In this document: piece by piece, positions 16,189 through 27,335 of the stretch
Layout: each line of letters starts with the position of its first letter
Numbering within the stretch: position 1 is the first letter of the stretch
Origin: Streptomyces agglomeratus
GTDB taxonomy: Bacteria > Actinomycetota > Actinomycetes > Streptomycetales > Streptomycetaceae
Assembly: GCF_001746415.1 (NCBI RefSeq)
Contig: NZ_MEHJ01000001.1
Coordinates: forward strand, 3,617,001 to 3,681,000
Length of the DNA: 64,000 bases
Direction of reading: 5' to 3'
Notes under the pieces: model-generated
Seen by the model: only the letters and a program-made list of their open reading frames with translations
Databases searched by the model: none
What the model was told of the DNA's origin: nothing
Position numbers and translations under genes: made by a program

Positions 16189-19100
16189 GTGGATCCCGCA
16201 GTAATCGGTACGCGCCTCGCATCGAGCGTGGCCGGACCGCTGGTCAGGAAGCTTTTCGTGGCGGAGGGGCCGGGCGCCGGCCTGGTCGACAAACCGGTCC
16301 GCCTCTCCGGCTACGTCTCCTTCAGGGGCGAGAAGCGCACCCTGACCCGCTCCGACCTGGACAGACTGTCCGGCGAGCTGGTCAAGCAGGCGCTCCGCAC
16401 GGGCGAGCGGCCGGTGTCCCCCGACGAGGAGGAGGCCGTCGTACGCGCACTGGCCACGACGCTGCACTCCCTGGGAGACCTCGCGCTGAGCGACGTGGAG
16501 GCCGTCGAAATGGGCCACACGCGGTTCGCGCGGGCCCTGCGCCGCGCGAGCGACAGACCCGAGCGCCACCTGTCGGCGGACGCCACGTACCTGTACGAGC
16601 GCCTGCTCGACGCCACCTGCCTGCACATCGTCCACTTCTTCACCCAGCGCTCGACCTTCGTTCCGGCGACGCTGGTCGCGCAGAGCCGCCGCCAGGGAGA
16701 GCTGATCGCCAAGGTCGACGCCCTCATCGCCCGCAGCCCGCTGCCGGAAGCACAGGACGTGGCGTTCGAGCGGCGTTACCTGGCGCACATGGCGAAGAAG
16801 CACGGCAAGCTGACGATCTTCGGCATCGATCTGAGCAATTCCCCCGGGAAGTGGCCACTGGACGCGGCGTATCTGAGCCTGGAGGCGACGACTGGCGGCC
16901 CGGGCGACGAGATCGCCTTCGACCCGCGGACGCTGTTCGCCGGCGAATGGTCCGCCCCGGAGGCCGACGAGCGGGCCACCGGGCGGCCCGCCTTCGCCTC
17001 GCGCCCCGCCGACCAGGCCCTCGCCGACCACGAACGCGTCCTGCTGCGCGGCGAGGCCGGCTCCGGCAAGACCACACTCGTGCAGTGGCTGGCGGTCTCG
17101 GCCGCCCGCCGCGACGCCACCGACCGGATGGGTTACCTCCGCGACCGCATCCCCTTCGTACTCCCCCTGCGCACCCTGACCCGCCACGGCGAGCGGCTCC
17201 CCGCGCCCAAGGACTTCCTGAGCGCCGTGGGCTCCCCGCTCGCAGGGGAGCAGCCCGCCGGGTGGGAGTCCCGCGTACTCACGGCAGGCCGCGGCCTGGT
17301 CCTCGTCGACGGCATCGACGAGATCCCGGACGCCGAGCGCGCCCGCACCCGCGCCTGGCTCAGCGACCTGATCGACGCCTGCCCCGGCAATCGCTGGCTG
17401 GTCACGTCCCGCCCCTCGGCCGTACGGGAGGACTGGCTGGCCGACGAGGACTTCACCGAGCTGACCCTCTCCGCGATGAGCCCGGCCGGCGTCGCCGCCT
17501 TCATCGAGCGCTGGCACGCGGCGGCCCGTACCGGGTCCGGGGACGAGGACGCGGCCCTGGCCGGGTACGCACACCAACTCCTCGCGGCGGTACGGGCCAA
17601 ACCCGACCTGGGCCGCCTCGCCACCAACCCCCTGATGTGCGGCCTGATCTGCGCCCTGCACCGCGACCGCCGGGGCTTCCTCCCCCTCGGCCGCAAGGAC
17701 CTGTACACGGCGGCGCTCTCCATGCTGCTGGTCCGCCGCGACCGCGAGCGCGACATGGGCGTACCGGAACTGCGCGAAGAGCCCCAGATCCAGCTCCTCC
17801 AGCGCCTCGCGTACTGGCTGATCCGCAACGGCCGTACGGAGATGGACCGTTCGCGCGCCCGGAGCATCATCGCCGACAGCCTGCCCGCCGTCCCGGAGAT
17901 GGCCGCGCTGGGTGACGCGACGGCGGTCTTCGAACACTTCCTGCACCGCAGCGGCCTGCTCCGCCGGCCGTCGCCGGGAACCGTCGACTTCGTCCACCGC
18001 ACCTTCCAGGACTTCCTCGGGGCACGGGCCGCCGTCGACGAGGGCGACTTCGGGGTACTGATCGGCCACGCGGCGGACGACCAGTGGGAGGACGTCATCC
18101 GCATGGCGGTCGCCCACGCGCGCCCGCGCGAGCGAGCGGAGTTCTTCGCCGGCCTCATCGCGTACGGCGACAGGCACGCGGACCCCGCGGCCCGGACCCG
18201 CGTCCATCTCCTGGCAGCGGCGTGCCTGGAACAGGCCGCCGAACTCTCGCCCGCCGTACGCCAGGAGGTCGAGGCGCGCACGGCGGCCCTCATCCCGCCG
18301 CGCAGCTTCGAGGCGGCCCGCGCACTCGCCGCGGCCGGTCCCGTGATCCTGGATCTCCTGCCGGGGCCGGAGGGCCTGGACGAGGAGACCGCCGAGCATG
18401 TCGTCGTCGCGGCGTCCCATGTGGCGTCGGACCGGGCGATCCCGTACCTCGCCCGGTTCTGCGCACACGAAGGCCGACGGGTCCGGGCTCAGCTCATCTG
18501 GTCGTGGTCCAGGTTCGAGACCGGGCCCTACGCCGCCGACGTCATCGCCCGTGTGGACCCCGCCGGCCTGTACTTCACCGCCATGACGGACGCCGAACTG
18601 GAGGCCCTGCGCGCACTCGGCACCCGGCCGATGCTCGACGCGAGGGGCGCCCTGTCCGAACGCGCCCTGCGCGGGTACGCGGCAGAGGCCGAACTCACCC
18701 ACGTCCGTGTCCGCGAGAACCCGTCCCTGCGGGACTTGTCTTTCCTGCGCGGCCAGGAGCGCCTGCGCGAGCTGTCGGTCGCCGGCTGCCCGGAACTCGT
18801 CGAGCTGACCGGAGTCGAAGGGCTGCCCCTGCGTACGGTCTCTCTGGACCTCATCGGGAACACCGGAATCCGCGCTCTCGCGTCGCTGAGTGACCTGGAG
18901 TTTCTCGTTCTCGGCGGGGACGAGACCCACTGGTCGCTCGCCGACCTCCCCTCGCGGGCCCCGCTGCATGTCCTGCGGCTCAGCCAGGCGGCCGGTCCCG
19001 TCGGCGGACTGCGGGAACTGTCCAGGTACGACGAGTTGACGAACCTTTACCTCCACTTCGGATGCACTCCGCAGAGCCACGACGACTGGTCGGAAATCAG

Positions 19101-19437
19101 CCGCCTGGAGAAGCTGTCGGTGCTGGGGACCACGGGAGAGTCCCTTCTACTGGCCCCCGGTTCGCTGGTACTTCCCTCCGTCACCCACCTCTCCCTCGGC
19201 GCCGAGACCTCCACCGCCGTACTGGAGAGGGCTTGCGAGCTGTTTCCCCGTCTCGTGAGCATGTTGATCGATTCGCCGCGACCCGGCCTCGACCTCACGA
19301 GGGTGAGGGCCCTTCCGGCGCTCCGCGAACTCCAGTTCCCCGACGGCAGCCACGCCGTACACGGCCTCGACCGTCTTCCGGAAGGCGTCCGGGTACACGG
19401 CTACGTCCCCTGGGGAGGCCGCCGGCCCGGTACGTGA
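16189..19437 (+). CDS. NACHT NTPase with C-terminal leucine-rich repeats (bacterial NLR-like)
   Basis: This 1082-aa STAND ATPase has the order helical N-terminal domain (1-230), NACHT NTPase (about 280-600), helical/HEAT-like region (about 600-830) and leucine-rich repeats (about 835-1070). Walker A is RGEAGSGKTTLVQWL (Lys294), Walker B is GLVLVDGIDEIPD (369-381, with the extra NACHT acidic residue) and sensor-1 is LVTSRPSAV. The repeats include LRDLSFLRGQERLRELSVAG and LTNLYLHFG. No enzymatic effector is recognisable at the N-terminus. NACHT proteins of this design are known or suspected phage-defence sensors; in streptomycetes many have no tested role. I prefer the GTG at 16189 (after GGGGGGA) over the GTG at 16117. 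It is monocistronic. Confidence 0.9.
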   Translation: MDPAVIGTRLASSVAGPLVRKLFVAEGPGAGLVDKPVRLSGYVSFRGEKRTLTRSDLDRLSGELVKQALRTGERPVSPDEEEAVVRALATTLHSLGDLALSDVEAVEMGHTRFARALRRASDRPERHLSADATYLYERLLDATCLHIVHFFTQRSTFVPATLVAQSRRQGELIAKVDALIARSPLPEAQDVAFERRYLAHMAKKHGKLTIFGIDLSNSPGKWPLDAAYLSLEATTGGPGDEIAFDPRTLFAGEWSAPEADERATGRPAFASRPADQALADHERVLLRGEAGSGKTTLVQWLAVSAARRDATDRMGYLRDRIPFVLPLRTLTRHGERLPAPKDFLSAVGSPLAGEQPAGWESRVLTAGRGLVLVDGIDEIPDAERARTRAWLSDLIDACPGNRWLVTSRPSAVREDWLADEDFTELTLSAMSPAGVAAFIERWHAAARTGSGDEDAALAGYAHQLLAAVRAKPDLGRLATNPLMCGLICALHRDRRGFLPLGRKDLYTAALSMLLVRRDRERDMGVPELREEPQIQLLQRLAYWLIRNGRTEMDRSRARSIIADSLPAVPEMAALGDATAVFEHFLHRSGLLRRPSPGTVDFVHRTFQDFLGARAAVDEGDFGVLIGHAADDQWEDVIRMAVAHARPRERAEFFAGLIAYGDRHADPAARTRVHLLAAACLEQAAELSPAVRQEVEARTAALIPPRSFEAARALAAAGPVILDLLPGPEGLDEETAEHVVVAASHVASDRAIPYLARFCAHEGRRVRAQLIWSWSRFETGPYAADVIARVDPAGLYFTAMTDAELEALRALGTRPMLDARGALSERALRGYAAEAELTHVRVRENPSLRDLSFLRGQERLRELSVAGCPELVELTGVEGLPLRTVSLDLIGNTGIRALASLSDLEFLVLGGDETHWSLADLPSRAPLHVLRLSQAAGPVGGLRELSRYDELTNLYLHFGCTPQSHDDWSEISRLEKLSVLGTTGESLLLAPGSLVLPSVTHLSLGAETSTAVLERACELFPRLVSMLIDSPRPGLDLTRVRALPALRELQFPDGSHAVHGLDRLPEGVRVHGYVPWGGRRPGT

Positions 19438-19463
19438 GGGAACGCGACGCCTGCCGACCGCCA

Positions 19464-19491
19464 CCGCCAACCGCCAACCGCCAACCGCCAA
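19464..19491. repeat. Four tandem copies of CCGCCAA
   Basis: A 7-bp unit is repeated four times just after the NACHT gene stop, in the spacer before the S13 carboxypeptidase gene. The rest of this 239-bp spacer is simple C-rich sequence (CACCCGC-like runs). Confidence 0.8.
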
Positions 19492-19676
19492 TCTGCCGAC
19501 CCTCGACCCGCATGCCGCCGACCGGATCAGGGCGCGGGTGACCAGCGCGCGGGTACGCCCCACCCGCCACCACCGCCCCACCCGCACCGGCACCCGCCCG
19601 GACACGCCCCCGGGCCGCCGCGCCCACCCGTCCGCGTCCTTCCCCCGGCCGCCCCCGTCCGGGATGCTCCTGTCGC

Positions 19677-21296
19677 ATGAGTAGACCCGTGAACCGCGCG
19701 AAGCGCCCGGCCTCTCGCCGTACCCGCGCGTGGGCGGCACCCGCAGCTGTCGTCCTGGCCTGCACCCTCATCTGGAGTTCCTCCGCCACCACCGTCGCCG
19801 GTCCCTCCGACACCGGCCTCAAGGGGGCGATCGACACGATCCTCACCGACCCCCGCCTCGACGGCGGCGCCGCGAGCGTCGTCGTGGCCGACGCCGCCAC
19901 CAGCGAAACGCTCTACCAGCGCGACAGCGGCGACCGCCTCATGCCCGCCTCCAACACCAAGCTGCCCACGTCGGCCGCGGCCATGGCGATCCTCGGGCCC
20001 GACTACCGCTTCCGTACGGACGCCCTCTCCACCGGCACCCGCCAGGGTTCCCTGCTCCGCGGCAATCTCTACCTCCGCGGCTCCGGCGACCCCACCACCC
20101 TCGCCGCGGACTACGACGCCCTGGCCGCGGAGGTCGCCGCCTCCGGCATCAAGCGCGTCACCGGCCGCCTGATCGCCGACGACACCCGCTTCGACTCCCA
20201 GCGTCTCGGCCGCTCCTGGGCCGCCGACGACGAGTCGTCGTACTACTCCGCCCAGATCTCCGCGCTCACCGTCGCCCCGGACACCGACTACGACGCCGGC
20301 TCGGTCATCGTCTCCGTGGCCCCCGGGACCCGGCCCGGCGCGGCCCCCAGGCTCACCCTGACGCCGCCCACCGACTACGTGGACCTCGACATCCGCGCCA
20401 CGACCGTCCCCGCCGGCCGGCCGAACACCCTCGGCATCGAACGCGAGCACGGTTCCAACACCGTCAGCATCACCGGCAACGTCCCCCTCGACGCGAGCAC
20501 CACCAAGGAGTGGGTCACCGTCTGGGAGCCGACCGGTTACGCCGCCGCCGTCTTCGCCGACGCGCTCGCCGCCCACGGCGTACGCGTCACCGGCGGCCCG
20601 GCCCGCCTCGGCCGCCCCACCCCGGCCGGCGCCGCGCCCCTCGCGACGCACACCTCCATGCCCCTCAAGGAGCTGGTGCGTCCCTTCATGAAGCTGTCCA
20701 ACAACATGCACGCCGAGGCCCTCACCAAGGCCATCGGACACGAGACGGCGGGCAGCGGCACCTGGAGCGCCGGTCTCGCCGGCATCTCCGGCTACCTGAA
20801 GAAGGAGGGCCTCGACACGGCCGCTCTCCGCCAGGTCGACGGCTCCGGCCTCTCCCGCATGAACAACATCCCGGCCGCCGAGTTCGTCAAGCTCCTCCTC
20901 GCCGTACGCGACGCGCCCTGGTACGCCGACTGGTACGAGTCGCTCCCCGTCGCCTGCGCCCCGGACCGCGCGATCGGCGGCACCCTCCGCTCCCGCATGT
21001 GCAGGACGCCCGCCGCCCTCAACGCCCGGGCCAAAACCGGCACCCTGACCGGCGCCTCCGGCCTTTCCGGGTACGTGACGGACGCGGGCGGCCGCGAGCT
21101 CGTCTTCAGCATCGTCCTGAACAACCACCTGGCAGCGTCCGTGAAGAGCATCGAGGACGCGATCGTGACCACCCTCGCGTCCTCGACCGGCACGACCACC
21201 CGTCTCGTACGCCCGCCCACCCCGCGAGCCGCCACCTCCGGCACGGACTCCGCACCGGCCCTCGAATGCTCCTGGCGCAAGCCCTCCCGCTGCTGA
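19677..21296 (+). CDS. D-alanyl-D-alanine carboxypeptidase/endopeptidase (PBP4, S13)
   Basis: This 539-aa exported low-molecular-weight penicillin-binding protein of the DacB type trims or cleaves peptidoglycan peptides. A hydrophobic N-terminal signal (AAPAAVVLACTLIWSSSATT, about residues 20-40) is followed by the three active-site motifs: SxxK in PASNTKLPTSAA, SxN in KLSNNMHAE and KTG in AKTGTLTGASGLSGYV. The S13 insert domain lies between the first two. It begins at the ATG at 19677 and ends before a strong bidirectional terminator. A second S13 protein is encoded at 60.7-62.1 kb; the two share motifs but differ in length and linker sequence. Confidence 0.93.
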   Translation: MSRPVNRAKRPASRRTRAWAAPAAVVLACTLIWSSSATTVAGPSDTGLKGAIDTILTDPRLDGGAASVVVADAATSETLYQRDSGDRLMPASNTKLPTSAAAMAILGPDYRFRTDALSTGTRQGSLLRGNLYLRGSGDPTTLAADYDALAAEVAASGIKRVTGRLIADDTRFDSQRLGRSWAADDESSYYSAQISALTVAPDTDYDAGSVIVSVAPGTRPGAAPRLTLTPPTDYVDLDIRATTVPAGRPNTLGIEREHGSNTVSITGNVPLDASTTKEWVTVWEPTGYAAAVFADALAAHGVRVTGGPARLGRPTPAGAAPLATHTSMPLKELVRPFMKLSNNMHAEALTKAIGHETAGSGTWSAGLAGISGYLKKEGLDTAALRQVDGSGLSRMNNIPAAEFVKLLLAVRDAPWYADWYESLPVACAPDRAIGGTLRSRMCRTPAALNARAKTGTLTGASGLSGYVTDAGGRELVFSIVLNNHLAASVKSIEDAIVTTLASSTGTTTRLVRPPTPRAATSGTDSAPALECSWRKPSRC

Positions 21297-21339
21297 ACCG
21301 GGCCGGCGGAACCCCGGCCACCGGGCCCCGGACCACGAA

Positions 21340-21379
21340 AAGGGCGGCCCCGGAACCATTCGGTTCCGGGGCCGCCCTT
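21340..21379. terminator. Strong bidirectional terminator between the S13 gene and clpC
   Basis: An 18-bp perfect stem (AAGGGCGGCCCCGGAACC pairing with GGTTCCGGGGCCGCCCTT) has loop ATTC. On the minus strand it is followed by TTTTC. It lies between two convergent genes. Confidence 0.85.
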
Positions 21380-21398
21380 CTTGGCCGTCAGCCCGCTG

Positions 21399-23927
<2,529 letters not shown>

Positions 23928-24378
23928 CGTTAATCGCTCCTCAGAGCGGTCGGTCAGTGAGGGGTCGGTCCCCTCCCAGTCCTTCCGCATGCTAGTCCCG
24001 TAGGACGGGACAGCTCATTCCAACTGCCGACATCCGTCCGGATCACCCCCGCCTCCGCGGGGAATCGAGCTGCCGAACAGCCGACACCTGCTCCAACCTG
24101 ATGGTGGGAGACGATGTTCCCGCAGGCCAAGCAGATACCCGTTCATCCACTACGCCGATGGCGAACGTGAGACGGCCCGGCAGGCGTGTCGACCCATTCC
24201 CACTAGGAATGTCTTACCCGTAAGCACTGACACTCCATGCGGCGCGCGCCCGTTCCCTCAGCTACGGGCGAACATCCTTGCGCCGCCGAATGCCCCCGGA
24301 CGCCCCCATCGCCGCAACACAGCGCAGTCGGACGAGAACGCAGCGTAACCCCGGGGCGTTTCCGGAGTTGGTCCGGAC
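23928..24378. promoter_or_regulatory. clpC upstream region
   Basis: This 451-bp gap lies between clpC and the divergent SCO3374-type gene. It contains the ClgR-like box (24150-24166), a small palindrome ATTCC-CACTA-GGAAT at 24196-24210 and otherwise unremarkable sequence. I could not place -10 and -35 hexamers with confidence. No small reading frame here looks coding. Confidence 0.4.
24150..24166 (-). promoter_or_regulatory. ClgR-like operator (CGC-N5-GCG)
   Basis: The minus strand reads GTTCGCCATCGGCGTAG. This fits the published actinobacterial ClgR pattern of CGC-N5-GCG with flanking A/T positions. It lies 222 bp upstream of the clpC start in the orientation expected for activation. Match by eye only. 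Confidence 0.5.
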
Positions 24379-24966
24379 ATGACGTCCACGGTTCCGTTCC
24401 CGCGCACGCCGCTGTCGCTGCCGCCCGAAGACGGTATCGCCCAGTGGTACGAAAACGAGCTCGGCTGGGCCACCGCGCCGGGCGGCGAGGGCCGGCCCGT
24501 CCGGCTGCTGACCGGCCTGCGCTTCGACGTACTGGAGCTGCCCGCGGACGCGGGTTTCGCCGTACTGCGGCGTCACGCGGGGCTCACAGGGCCTGTCGCC
24601 CTCATGGGGCGCCGGATGCGGCTGCTGGTGGCCGCGGGCAGCGCCGAGGAACTCCCCGGACTGCTCGACTGGCTGGAATGGGGCGGCGTGGCCCTCGACC
24701 TGCGCGCACTGGGCGCGGGCGGGCGGATGACCGCGCCCTCACCGCCCGGGTGGGCCGGCGCGCAGGGGGCCGCCGTATGGCTGCGGCCCCCCGAGCCGCG
24801 GCACGAGGTGGAACCGACACTTCCGGCCTTCGCCGGATTCGGGTGCCGTGGGGAAACACCCGATCTCGTACGTCTTGTGGGCACGGCGGCGACGGAATGC
24901 CACCGGGCCCGGTTGTCGCGTACGAATTCCGCTCACGCGAATGCTCAGCCGTTGGCCTTCTCGTAG
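24379..24966 (+). CDS. SCO3374 family protein (prim-pol-like fold, probably non-catalytic)
   Basis: This 195-aa actinobacterial protein is of unknown function. LTGLRFDVLELPADAGFAVL, MGRRMRLLVAAGS and WLRPP recall the N-terminal half of streptomycete bifunctional primase/polymerase-like proteins, but I see no DxD metal site, so it is probably a non-catalytic relative. It lies between clpC and lsr2, the position of SCO3374 in S. coelicolor. Its last 22 bp overlap the end of lsr2 on the opposite strand. The C-terminal 20 residues (TNSAHANAQPLAFS) may therefore be dictated by the lsr2 sequence. Confidence 0.75.
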   Translation: MTSTVPFPRTPLSLPPEDGIAQWYENELGWATAPGGEGRPVRLLTGLRFDVLELPADAGFAVLRRHAGLTGPVALMGRRMRLLVAAGSAEELPGLLDWLEWGGVALDLRALGAGGRMTAPSPPGWAGAQGAAVWLRPPEPRHEVEPTLPAFAGFGCRGETPDLVRLVGTAATECHRARLSRTNSAHANAQPLAFS

Positions 24967-25283
24967 GCCTCGCGGATGTCGGCCGGGACGCGGCCGCGGT
25001 CATTCACGTTGTAACCGTTCGCCTTGGCCCACTTACGGATCTCGGCGGTGTTCTGGTTGCCGCCCGTGGCAGCGGCACGCGCCTTGCCGCGACCCGAAGC
25101 CGCACGGCCACCGGTGCGCCGTCCGCTCTTGGTGTACGGGTCGAGCAGACCACGGAGCTTGTCCGCGTTCGCGGTGGTGAGGTCGATCTCGTAGGTCTTG
25201 CCATCCAGAGCGAACGTCACCGTCTCGTCCGCCTCGCCACCGTCGAGGTCATCGACAAGAAGGACCTGAACCTTCTGTGCCAC
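24945..25283 (-). CDS. lsr2: Nucleoid-associated xenogeneic silencer Lsr2
   Basis: Lsr2 is the actinobacterial H-NS analogue that binds AT-rich and horizontally acquired DNA and bridges it. The 112-aa protein has the N-terminal oligomerisation domain (VQVLLVDDLDGGEADETVTF), a basic Arg/Ala linker (GRRTGGRAASGRGKARA) and the C-terminal DNA-binding domain IRKWAKANGYNVNDRGRVP, containing the RGR clamp that enters the minor groove. The GTG at 25281-25283 has GAAAGGAAA upstream. The preceding in-frame ATG at 25298 would place the RBS inside the gene. The 3' end overlaps the convergent SCO3374-family gene. Confidence 0.97.
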   Translation of the reverse strand: MAQKVQVLLVDDLDGGEADETVTFALDGKTYEIDLTTANADKLRGLLDPYTKSGRRTGGRAASGRGKARAAATGGNQNTAEIRKWAKANGYNVNDRGRVPADIREAYEKANG

Positions 25284-25427
25284 CGGATTTCCTTTCATCG
25301 AAAATGCAGTACGCGGAAAGGAAACCGCTTTTCCCTGGAAAACACAAACCCCCGGTCGAGGTTCAGTACCTCAAGAAGACGGGAAACGTGCGCGTTTCGG
25401 ACATAGGGCTCTGGCTGCTTCTGACGA

Positions 25428-25946
25428 TCACAGGTGCAGAAGCATCCGGCTGTTGCCCAAGGTGTTCGGCTTCACTCGTTCGAGACCCAGGAACTCCGCT
25501 ACGCCCTCGTCATAGGAACGCAGCAGCTCGCTGTAGACATCTCCGTCGACCGGCGCCTCTCCGATCTCCACGAAGCCGTGCTTCATGAAGAACTCGACTT
25601 CGAAGGTGAGGCAGAAAACCTTGCGCACACCGAGCCACCGTGCGGTCTGGAGCAGCTTGCCCAGTACTTGATGCCCCACTCCGGCGCCCTTGAACGAGGG
25701 ATCGACGGCCAGAGTTCGTACTTCGGCGAGGTCTTCCCACATCACGTGCAGCGCGCCGCAGCCGATCACGGTGGCGTCCTCGTCGCGTTCGGCTACCCAG
25801 AACTCCTGGATGTCCTCGTAAAGCGTCACGTTCGCTTTGTCGAGAAGGATGCGGTTCTGCGCGTACGTGTCGACGAGACGGCGTACGGACGGCACATCAC
25901 TGGTCCTCGCCCGCCGGACGGTGATGGCTTTTTGCTCTGACGGCAT
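25428..25946 (-). CDS. argA: GNAT amino-acid N-acetyltransferase (short ArgA-type)
   Basis: This 172-aa acetyl-CoA-dependent acetyltransferase has the GNAT core: beta-4 AEVRTLAVDPSF, the acetyl-CoA loop KGAGVGHQVLGKLL (Q/RxxGxG/A type) and KVFCLTFEVEFFMKHGFVEIG. Length and motifs match the stand-alone N-acetylglutamate synthase of actinobacteria (Rv2747-like), which makes the first intermediate of arginine synthesis. It starts at the ATG at 25946, ten bases from the stop of the BlaI-type gene on the same strand. Substrate assignment follows family similarity. Confidence 0.8.
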   Translation of the reverse strand: MPSEQKAITVRRARTSDVPSVRRLVDTYAQNRILLDKANVTLYEDIQEFWVAERDEDATVIGCGALHVMWEDLAEVRTLAVDPSFKGAGVGHQVLGKLLQTARWLGVRKVFCLTFEVEFFMKHGFVEIGEAPVDGDVYSELLRSYDEGVAEFLGLERVKPNTLGNSRMLLHL

Positions 25947-25955
25947 ACGTCGACG

Positions 25956-26411
25956 CTATCGCCCCGGGCCCCCGGGAGTTCCGGCGCCCTGTTCGCCCTC
26001 GTTGTCCCGTGCGGCTTCCGGCGGGCCGGCGGGTTGTTCCGCGACGGGGCCGGCGCGCCCGACGACGCGCATCGCGTCTTCCAGGGCTTCACGCTGCTCC
26101 GCCGACATCATGCCGAAGAAGGCGACAAGAGCGGCCGCGGGGTTGTCACTCGTCGACCAGGCTTCGTTCATCAGTGCGGCCGAGTAGGCGGCCCGCGTGG
26201 AGACAGCCGTATATCGATAGGCGCGGCCCTCGACTTCCCTGCGGACCCAGCCCTTCTGATGGAGATTGTCCATTACGGTCATGACGGTGGTGTAGGCGAT
26301 GGACCGTTCCTTCTGAAGGTCTTCCAGGACTTCCCTGACGGTGACCGGACGGTTCCACTGCCACACGCGCGTCATGACGGCGTCTTCCAGCTCTCCCAAT
26401 TGGCGAGGCAC
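25956..26411 (-). CDS. BlaI/MecI/CopY family transcriptional repressor
   Basis: This 151-aa winged-helix repressor has the family core MPRQLGELEDAVMTRVWQW, VREVLEDLQKERSIAYTTVMTVMDNLHQKGWV and YTAVSTRAAYSAALMNEAW, with the recognition helix at about residues 38-58. The C-terminal tail (about 115-151) is Gly/Pro/Glu-rich and looks disordered. No BlaR-type sensor protease lies beside it. BlaI relatives in actinobacteria often answer to beta-lactams or oxidative stress. It lies just upstream of the acetyltransferase and could be cotranscribed with it; its target is not evident. Confidence 0.9.
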   Translation of the reverse strand: MPRQLGELEDAVMTRVWQWNRPVTVREVLEDLQKERSIAYTTVMTVMDNLHQKGWVRREVEGRAYRYTAVSTRAAYSAALMNEAWSTSDNPAAALVAFFGMMSAEQREALEDAMRVVGRAGPVAEQPAGPPEAARDNEGEQGAGTPGGPGR

Positions 26412-26464
26412 AGCGCCACCATAGTAGGAGAAATCGGTAATGGCAGGTTATTTGCGCAGCGAAA

Positions 26465-26498
26465 AGGGCGTACGACTCGAAATGAGCCGTACGCCCTG
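26465..26498 (-). terminator. Hairpin with T-tract downstream of the small membrane protein gene
   Basis: AGGGCGTACG at 26465-26474 pairs with CGTACGCCCT at 26489-26498, with a partly paired loop (CTC/GAG). On the minus strand the stem is followed by TTTTCGC. It probably ends transcription of the genes at 26530-27335. Confidence 0.7.
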
Positions 26499-26529
26499 GT
26501 GCGGCGCCCGGTGAAGAGGGGTCCGGCGG

Positions 26530-26715
26530 TCAGGCGTCGCCGGTCTGCGGCGTACCGGCCTGACGGGCCGAATCGGCGCGCGCGAGCGTGGCGTCCACGG
26601 CGGCGTCTTCCTTGGCCTTGTTGGAACCGCCCTGCGTCTTGACGATCGTCGTGACCAGGGCGATGAAGAACGCGGCCATCACCACGGGGGGCAGGAGCGC
26701 GGAAACGTAGTCCAT
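26530..26715 (-). CDS. Small single-pass membrane protein
   Basis: This 61-aa protein has one transmembrane segment near the N-terminus (YVSALLPPVVMAAFFIALVTT, about residues 3-24) and a charged cytoplasmic tail (KAKEDAAVDATLARADSARQ). The start is the ATG at 26713-26715. It lies 14 bp from the end of the upstream gene on the same strand. I do not recognise a function. Small proteins of this kind are conserved next to the coaX region in streptomycetes as far as I recall. Confidence 0.65.
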   Translation of the reverse strand: MDYVSALLPPVVMAAFFIALVTTIVKTQGGSNKAKEDAAVDATLARADSARQAGTPQTGDA

Positions 26716-26729
26716 GCCGTCCAGAGTAG

Positions 26730-27335
26730 CTACCCCGCCGCCCTGCGCTCCCGCGGGGGCACCGGGCGCTTGCGGGGCGGGAACACCTCGGAGGGCTTCG
26801 GCGTGGGGCGCATAGGACGCTCCAGGGGCTCGCGGGCGGGCTCCGGTTTCTTGGGCCTCGGCGGCTCGCCGGAGGCGGGGGTCCGGCCGCCCGCGATGGC
26901 CAGCAGCCTGGTGCGCGGGAGGGGGGCGGCGCTGCGGCCGGCCAGGCGGGCCCGTACGGACTGTTCCGCGATGGCCCGGCAGCGGTCGAGGAGCGCCGCG
27001 CCCGCCGGTGTGCCGCGCAGGCCGCGCAGCGCCACCAGGTCGTCGGGGACCGGCTGGTAGCCGGTGGCCAGGGCGTCCTGGAGGAGCCCCAGATAGCCGT
27101 TGGCGGCCGCGGGGAGCGCGTCGCGGTAGCGGGCCAGGTCGGCGAGCAGGAACGCGCGCAGCCGCTCCGCCTCGCGGACGGCCTCGTCCAGGGAGCCGGC
27201 GAGGCGCAGGCAGTCCTGGACGTCTTCGTCGGACAGAGACGCGGGATGGAGGGCGATGGCGAGGGCGCGTCGGAGCACACGCAGCTCGTCCGCGCCGAAC
27301 GCCATGCCGCCACGGGATCCGTATGGCGTGGGCAT
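26730..27335 (-). CDS. Conserved hypothetical protein with Pro/Arg-rich tail
   Basis: This 201-aa soluble protein has an N-terminal alpha-helical part (LRVLRRALAIALHPASLSDE, AVREAERLRAFLLADLARYR, YLGLLQDALATGYQPVPDDL) and a C-terminal third that is rich in Pro, Lys and Arg and probably disordered (PRPKKPEPAREPLERP). The helical part resembles a short all-helical scaffold domain; I do not assign a family. Two in-frame starts are possible, 27335 (MPTPYG) and 27305 (MAFGADE). It precedes the small membrane protein on the same strand. Confidence 0.6.
   Translation of the reverse strand: MPTPYGSRGGMAFGADELRVLRRALAIALHPASLSDEDVQDCLRLAGSLDEAVREAERLRAFLLADLARYRDALPAAANGYLGLLQDALATGYQPVPDDLVALRGLRGTPAGAALLDRCRAIAEQSVRARLAGRSAAPLPRTRLLAIAGGRTPASGEPPRPKKPEPAREPLERPMRPTPKPSEVFPPRKRPVPPRERRAAG

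Noticed and set aside
16087..19080. 997-codon open frame antisense to the NACHT gene
   Set aside because: No recognisable domain and codon use unlike coding sequence; NACHT motifs on the plus strand are unambiguous.
25956..26411. bla-type operator (TACA-N2-TGTA) before the BlaI-like gene
   Set aside because: No such dyad is visible in the 120 bp upstream of the start.
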